Source: Actinomycetota bacterium
GTDB taxonomy: Bacteria; Actinomycetota; Acidimicrobiia; Acidimicrobiales; Microtrichaceae
Direction: 5' to 3'
Length of the DNA: 37,702 bases
Assembly: GCA_009701845.1 (NCBI GenBank)
Contig: WLJI01000006.1
Location: 1 to 37,702 of the forward strand
Shown: positions 34,183 through 37,702 of the stretch, one piece after another
How the letters are laid out: every line of letters starts with the position of its first letter
Position numbering within the stretch: position 1 is the first letter of the stretch
Made by a program: the position numbers and the translations under genes
Notes under the pieces: generated by a model
Database searches by the model: none
Told to the model about the DNA's origin: nothing
Seen by the model: the letters and a program-made list of their open reading frames with translations, nothing else

Positions 34183-35720
34183 CCCAAACGAGACGCAGCC
34201 CGTGCGGCATCTCGGGCTATCACTGGAGCATCGCGTCCTGTTGAGCTAGCTGTCGACTCGGACTGCTCGTGATAGTCCTCGTCCACGTTTACTGTCCAGA
34301 TATCGTGATTGCCAGTACCAAGGATGTTCTGAGCCGTCAGCAGCGCAGTGAGCATCGAGTGATCTTGGTTGTTGTACTTATGCATCCCGTTTCGTCCAAC
34401 AGGGTGCACATTCGGAGTGTGCTCAACAATCCAGTCGTTCAGGACCGAGACGTTATCTGCGTAGAACTCGTCGTACACCGGGTAGGCCTTTGGCTGGCGG
34501 ACGACGTATCCGGCTTCGACTATCGCAGCATCGCCGAGGCCGAGCATGGAGAGTTCTCGGGTGCCGCGTGCAATGAGTTCTTCATCCGTTGCATTCCAGA
34601 GCTCGTCTCCTTCAAAGACGAAGTACTCCAGTCCCAAGCAGGTTTTGCCATCTTTCACCAGATACGGAGACCAAGAACCGAAGTTCTGAATTCGACCCAC
34701 CATCACATCAGGAGAGTGAATGTAGATCCAGTTATCTGGAAACCCTGCGGACTCGGGAACCACAAGTGCAACCGTCAAGAAGTCTCGGAAGTGAAGGTCA
34801 TCTGCGGCGCTCAGGACCTCTTTCGGAGGCTGCGGGTTCATTGCGCGAAGCAGCAACGGAAAAGGCATCGAGGAAACAACGTGATCAACTGGGTACTCAG
34901 TCAACTCGCCGCCGTTCGTGCGTGCCCACACTGCAGTAGCGGCACCCCCGGAGTGGTCGACCTTCTCAACTCGCGTCTCCATGAGAACCTTGGAGCCAGA
35001 GGCTTGGACAAGCTCGGTGCAGCGCTCCCACATCATGCCAGGACCATATTTTGGATACTGGAACTCCTCGATCAGGCTTGTGACTTGCGCCGAACCCTTA
35101 CGGCGTCCGGCAAACTTGGATCGAATAGGTTCCCAGACCGCCGCAAACAGCGACATGCCCTTGATTCGCTGTGCTCCCCAGTCTGCTGAGAGCTCCGATG
35201 CTGGAACTCCCCAGACCTTTTCGTTGTAGGTCTTAAAGAAGTGATCAAAGAGGCGCCGACCATAATTGGCGACGATGTAGTCCTCTAGAGTCTTCTGCTC
35301 TTTTGGCGGCCGAATACGCACCCAGAGCGCCGATCCAATACAACGCAAAGCCTCAATCGGGCCTAGGTTGACAAGGGCATTCACCGGCTTGATCGGGTAG
35401 TCGTAGTACTTACCGCCGTAGTAGATCCGACTCATCCGTGGCCGAAGAAGAAAATCCTCATCAGGGAGGATCTCATGCCACAGGGCTTCTACCTCCGGAA
35501 CTTTGGTGAAGAAGCGGTGGCCTCCGATGTCGAATCGGTATCCGTCGCGCTCAACCGATCGAGAGATCCCCCCGACGATGTCGTCTGCTTCCAAGATGGT
35601 GCTGTGCACGCCACCTTTTTCGAGTTCGAAGGCTGCGGTCAGTCCTGCGGGGCCTGCCCCAATAACAAGAACTCGAGGTTCGGCCGTCGGGGATGAGTTC
35701 TCTGAAGTGAGTTGTGTCAT
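34179..35720 (-). CDS. FAD-dependent oxidoreductase, UDP-galactopyranose mutase-like
   Basis: Flavoprotein of 513 residues in the amine-oxidase/UDP-galactopyranose-mutase superfamily. An N-terminal dinucleotide fold VLVIGAGPAGLTAAFELE (17-34; GxGxxG at 21-26) is followed by VGGISRSVERDGYRFDIGGH (49-68), the flavin-loop region of Glf-like proteins. KVWGVPASELSADWGAQRIKG and a C-terminal GRNGMHKYNNQDHSML, contacting FAD in this family, are also present. It is longer than classical Glf (about 370-400 residues), so true UDP-Galp-to-UDP-Galf mutase activity is uncertain. Proteins of this longer type recur in polysaccharide loci. In a locus with an arabinofuranosyltransferase, a furanose-forming or sugar-nucleotide role is attractive but inferred. 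ATG at 35720 has no obvious Shine-Dalgarno. Confidence 0.92.
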   Translation of the reverse strand: MTQLTSENSSPTAEPRVLVIGAGPAGLTAAFELEKGGVHSTILEADDIVGGISRSVERDGYRFDIGGHRFFTKVPEVEALWHEILPDEDFLLRPRMSRIYYGGKYYDYPIKPVNALVNLGPIEALRCIGSALWVRIRPPKEQKTLEDYIVANYGRRLFDHFFKTYNEKVWGVPASELSADWGAQRIKGMSLFAAVWEPIRSKFAGRRKGSAQVTSLIEEFQYPKYGPGMMWERCTELVQASGSKVLMETRVEKVDHSGGAATAVWARTNGGELTEYPVDHVVSSMPFPLLLRAMNPQPPKEVLSAADDLHFRDFLTVALVVPESAGFPDNWIYIHSPDVMVGRIQNFGSWSPYLVKDGKTCLGLEYFVFEGDELWNATDEELIARGTRELSMLGLGDAAIVEAGYVVRQPKAYPVYDEFYADNVSVLNDWIVEHTPNVHPVGRNGMHKYNNQDHSMLTALLTAQNILGTGNHDIWTVNVDEDYHEQSESTASSTGRDAPVIARDAARAASRLG

Positions 35721-35734
35721 AAGTTGAGTGCCGA

Positions 35735-35747
35735 CTGCTCGGAGCAG
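35735..35747 (-). promoter_or_regulatory. 13-bp palindrome upstream of the oxidoreductase gene
   Basis: CTGCTC, a central G, then GAGCAG form a perfect 13-bp dyad 15 bp upstream of the ATG at 35720. A TAATCT (35763-35758, minus strand) just upstream could serve as -10, which would put the dyad in the leader. It may be an operator or a small hairpin; no further support. Confidence 0.35.
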
Positions 35748-35861
35748 ACAGACTCTGAGATTAGCCCGTGGGGGAGCCTTGCTGGTAGTTCGGCGGATGG
35801 GATTTCACTGAACCGCTACGCATCTCAACCCTCGGACTCGGTCGAATGTTTTTTAGATTGC

Positions 35862-36122
35862 TCATGCCGGTTTCAGGTGGCGAATCTCGGCGGATGCAGC
35901 CTCGAGGCGTCGGATCCACAGAATGGAGTCCGTGCGAAAGCTCGCCACACGAACAGACCAGCAATCCACTGTCTGCCGCCCAGCGTTTGAGCAGAAAAAG
36001 GTAGTCATTGACTGCTCCTGCTGATATGCGTCGGCACCTTCAACTTGTTGCACGGTCCCATCGGCAAGGTGGAGTTCGAACTGTGTTCCCTGGGTAGTGC
36101 ATGCACTATTGAATGATTCCAT
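35862..36122 (-). CDS. small hypothetical protein (86 aa)
   Basis: Small soluble protein of 86 residues that I do not recognise by name. The central part (FELHLADGTVQQVEGADAY, then TTFF, then DCWSVRVASFRTDSILWIRR) reads like a compact beta-rich domain with alternating hydrophobic residues, not like a random frame. The start is ATG at 36122. TAAAAT (36134-36129) with a 6-nt spacer CCTCAT directly before it matches the leaderless pattern seen at two other genes here. It sits between the oxidoreductase gene and a divergent zinc-ribbon gene. No signal peptide, membrane helix or metal motif is seen. Without it, 35721-36304 would be a non-coding stretch of 584 bp. Confidence 0.6.
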   Translation of the reverse strand: MESFNSACTTQGTQFELHLADGTVQQVEGADAYQQEQSMTTFFCSNAGRQTVDCWSVRVASFRTDSILWIRRLEAASAEIRHLKPA

Positions 36123-36128
36123 ATGAGG

Positions 36129-36134
36129 ATTTTA
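36129..36134 (-). promoter_or_regulatory. -10-like TAAAAT placed for leaderless transcription of the 86-aa gene
   Basis: On the minus strand TAAAAT is followed by CCTCAT (6 nt) and the ATG at 36122, with no ribosome-binding site. It is the best -10 match of the three leaderless-type starts in the window. No convincing -35 box was found at 16-19 bp. Confidence 0.5.
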
Positions 36135-36196
36135 CGAGAGAGTCCCTGTGGATCGATAGGGGATCAACCCTGTGAATTCAACCAAATAATCGGGGG

Positions 36197-36214
36197 GTAT
36201 CCGCTTCGTATCCG
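36197..36214. repeat. pair of 7-bp direct repeats, 11 bp apart
   Basis: GTATCCG occurs at 36197-36203 and 36208-36214, about one helical turn apart. They lie in the 182-bp region between two divergent small genes and could be operator half-sites; I see no other clear structure in that region. Confidence 0.35.
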
Positions 36215-36304
36215 GTGGATGACATGGGGATGGGAGTGAGGGTTTCCACAGGGGCATGTTCCGGCTGAGTCGCACTCCTCGGGTGCAGTTCGTGGCAAGC
36301 TCAT

Positions 36305-36502
36305 ATGGTGACTGAAGATCAGCAGCTCGAGTTCACCTGTCCAAGATGTCGACTCGAGGTCATCGAAGACTTCTATGGCCCGTGCAGCTCGTGTCGGACC
36401 ACTTTGCGGGTGCAAGTTGGCGGCGAAGCCCGAGAGGTCGAGTCAGCGGCCTATGAGCCGAAGATGAATGTCACTCCAAATGCAGTTGCTACCAAGGAGT
36501 AG
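36305..36502 (+). CDS. small zinc-ribbon protein
   Basis: Protein of 65 residues with two CxxC knuckles, CPRC (12-15) and CSSC (27-30), spaced like a rubredoxin-type zinc ribbon. Between and after them, DFYGPCSSCRTTLR is a pattern I associate with short actinobacterial proteins of unknown role. The C-terminal half is polar and probably disordered. ATG at 36305 or GTG at 36308 could start it; neither has a Shine-Dalgarno, and a CAAGCT 6 nt before the GTG is a poor -10. It diverges from the 86-aa gene and ends 36 bp before the stop of the acyl-CoA synthetase gene. Zinc binding is inferred from the cysteines only. Confidence 0.7.
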   Translation: MVTEDQQLEFTCPRCRLEVIEDFYGPCSSCRTTLRVQVGGEAREVESAAYEPKMNVTPNAVATKE

Positions 36503-36538
36503 CCAGTCACCTCCGGTTTAGCTCGCGTTGTGGATGAG

Positions 36539-37702
36539 CTACCCAAGTTGGGCTTGTTCCTTAGCCCAGCGGTAGTCGGCCTTGCCTGAAGGAGACCGGA
36601 GAATCTGCTGCTTACGGATAATCTTGCGCGGAAGTTTGTACCGTGCGATGTGCTCAGCTGCGACAGCGAGGATCTCATCATCGGTTGCCAACTCCCCCTC
36701 GCGAAGCTGAACAATGGCCACGACCTCGGAACCGAATCGCTCTGATGGCCGCCCACAGACCACTGCATCGAACACCGCTCGATGTGCTTTGACTGCGGTC
36801 TCAACTTCCTCTGCAAAAACTTTTTCTCCGCCGGTTGTAATACAGGCTGAGTCTCGACCAAGGAGTTCGATTGATCCATCGCTCGTCAAACGGGCTCGAT
36901 CTCCTGCGATGGCGTAGCGAACCCCGTCGATCACCGGAAACGTTGCTTCGGATTTGGCCTGGTCGCCAAGATATCCGAGCGGTACACGCCCTGTTTGGGC
37001 AAGCCATCCAGACTCCGGATCGCCCGGCATCAAGGTGCCGCTGAGATCCTCATTTAGAACCACCGAGGTTGCTGCGGGAGTAAACCCTGATGAGGTGCTG
37101 TCTACTGCAGAGCGCCTGGCGACCCCCTGCCTGCCCGCTTCGGTTGAGCCTAAGACATCAACAATGCTGATCTGTGGGAGGTACTCAAGCAGTTGAGCCT
37201 GAACCCCTTCAGACAGCACGGCACCTCCCGAAAGCAGGTGCCGCAGCGAGCTCAGATCCCTGACGCGGCCAGCGATCTTCTCTTGCGCGAGTTGGTCAAG
37301 GAGCGGGCGAGCCATCGGGTCGCCCACGAGGAGCAGCGAGGTGGCAGCAGTGCGCTCTACGGTAGAGAGCACATCCTCGGGATCAAAGTGATCGACCACG
37401 CTTTGGATAATCACAGCCCCACCCGCAATCCATGCCGACAGGGCATTCCAGTGTGCCGCACCGTGCATGAGTGGGGGAGCCGGAAGTGCTCGTACTCGGC
37501 CGTGTGCCTCGGCCACGAGTTGGTCAAGGGTCTCAAACTCCTCACCAGACCGGCTGCGAACCCCCAGCGCTGAAACCAAAAAGTCGGCCTGTCGCCACAT
37601 GGCGCCCTTTGGCATGCCGGTAGTTCCCCCCGTGTAACACAGGTAGACATCATCACCTGATAACCCATCGGTGATGAACGCAGGAAGTGTCGGAGTTGCC
37701 CC
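36539..37702 (-). CDS. AMP-dependent acyl-CoA synthetase (FadD-like), N-terminus cut by window edge
   Basis: ANL-superfamily enzyme activating a carboxylic acid through an acyl-adenylate, usually to acyl-CoA. The visible 387 residues are open to the right edge. YTGGTTGMPKG (23-33) is the phosphate-binding signature. DVLGSTEAG is the adenine-binding motif. AGDRARLTSDGSIELLGRD followed by ITTGGEKVFAEEVE forms the hinge and C-terminal region. SPSGKADYRW near the end carries the catalytic Lys374 (visible numbering). Typical enzymes are about 500-560 residues, so roughly 130-150 N-terminal residues lie outside. The fatty- or aromatic-acid substrate cannot be read. It is not obviously part of the glycan locus, though acyl-CoA could in principle feed the AT3 enzymes. 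Confidence 0.95.
   Translation of the reverse strand, partial: GATPTLPAFITDGLSGDDVYLCYTGGTTGMPKGAMWRQADFLVSALGVRSRSGEEFETLDQLVAEAHGRVRALPAPPLMHGAAHWNALSAWIAGGAVIIQSVVDHFDPEDVLSTVERTAATSLLLVGDPMARPLLDQLAQEKIAGRVRDLSSLRHLLSGGAVLSEGVQAQLLEYLPQISIVDVLGSTEAGRQGVARRSAVDSTSSGFTPAATSVVLNEDLSGTLMPGDPESGWLAQTGRVPLGYLGDQAKSEATFPVIDGVRYAIAGDRARLTSDGSIELLGRDSACITTGGEKVFAEEVETAVKAHRAVFDAVVCGRPSERFGSEVVAIVQLREGELATDDEILAVAAEHIARYKLPRKIIRKQQILRSPSGKADYRWAKEQAQLG

Noticed and set aside
34269-35189. 306-codon open frame antisense to the oxidoreductase gene
   Set aside because: It lies wholly inside a clear flavoprotein gene, is Cys/His/Val-rich without a recognisable motif, and is the kind of long shadow frame expected in GC-rich DNA. 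The same applies to long antisense frames in gltB (4267-4953), gltD (7281-8060) and the CapA gene (1365-1976).
35712-35990. 92-codon plus-strand frame opposite the 86-aa gene
   Set aside because: Ser/Cys-rich with no motif and no start signal; the opposite strand gives a more protein-like sequence and a better promoter.
36151-36260. CTGTGGATC and TTTCCACAGG as possible DnaA boxes
   Set aside because: Both deviate from TTATCCACA at two or more positions, there is no AT-rich unwinding stretch, and no dnaA/dnaN/gyrB neighbours are present.
1-37702. CRISPR array, tRNA, rRNA, insertion sequence or prophage
   Set aside because: No spaced direct repeats of the right size, no cloverleaf or rRNA-like stretch, and no transposase, integrase or phage structural gene was seen on either strand.

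Overview
The window reads as a compact, gene-dense stretch of a mid-to-high-GC actinobacterial chromosome. GTG and TTG starts are frequent. Most same-strand neighbours overlap by 1-12 bp, and several genes look leaderless. The strongest lineage clue is a 1,479-residue AftD-type (DUF3367) arabinofuranosyltransferase. Together with a polyprenol-monophosphomannose-synthase-like GT2, DUF2304/GT2 pairs and a UDP-galactopyranose-mutase-like flavoprotein, it points to an actinobacterium. A non-mycolate lineage such as Acidimicrobiia is my best guess, but that is inference. I see no insertion sequence, tRNA, rRNA, CRISPR array or phage gene.

Layout. (1) 1-2234, minus: an M18 aminopeptidase (C-terminus beyond the left edge) and a CapA-family lipoprotein. 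(2) 2235-9502, plus: a divergent regulatory region with a strong inverted repeat, then gltB-gltD (NADPH glutamate synthase) overlapping a GT2 glycosyltransferase gene. (3) 9521-11355, minus: an NT5C-type nucleotidase and a GT4 glycosyltransferase. (4) 11467-12249, plus: a SAM methyltransferase, convergent with aftD (12253-16692, minus). (5) 16764-20409, plus: two polytopic membrane proteins of GT-C type. (6) 20440-21678, minus: an acyltransferase-3 protein. (7) 21754-25366, plus: a GT2-methyltransferase fusion, a GT-C protein and a methyltransferase, all overlapping. (8) 25355-26631, minus: DUF2304 plus a dolichyl-phosphate-type GT2. (9) 26688-34182, plus: a GT-C-like protein, a Ppm-like GT2 and two AT3-SGNH O-acyltransferases. 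(10) 34179-35720, minus: the UDP-galactopyranose-mutase-like oxidoreductase. (11) 35862-36502: two divergent small genes. (12) 36539-37702, minus: an acyl-CoA synthetase whose N-terminus lies beyond the right edge.

How it may work together. From about 8.5 to 35.7 kb nearly every gene belongs to a family for building or decorating extracytoplasmic glycan. Cytoplasmic GT2/GT4 enzymes could build lipid-linked intermediates. The polyprenol-phosphate GT2 enzymes could supply lipid-phosphate sugars to the GT-C membrane transferases, AftD included. Three methyltransferase domains and three AT3 acyltransferases could modify the glycan. The flavoprotein could supply or interconvert a sugar nucleotide such as the furanose form of galactose. 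The polymer is unknown; an arabinan- or arabinogalactan-like surface glycan is a hypothesis resting mainly on aftD.

The observations I rate highest are: an AT3 protein with two SGNH domains, the first lacking both its catalytic Ser and His (Gly at both positions); a triple nested inverted repeat filling the gap before the Ppm-like gene; a perfect 10-bp inverted repeat in the gltB leader; a repeated TANNNT-6nt-start geometry suggesting leaderless genes; and 10-bp-phased repeats between two divergent glycan genes.
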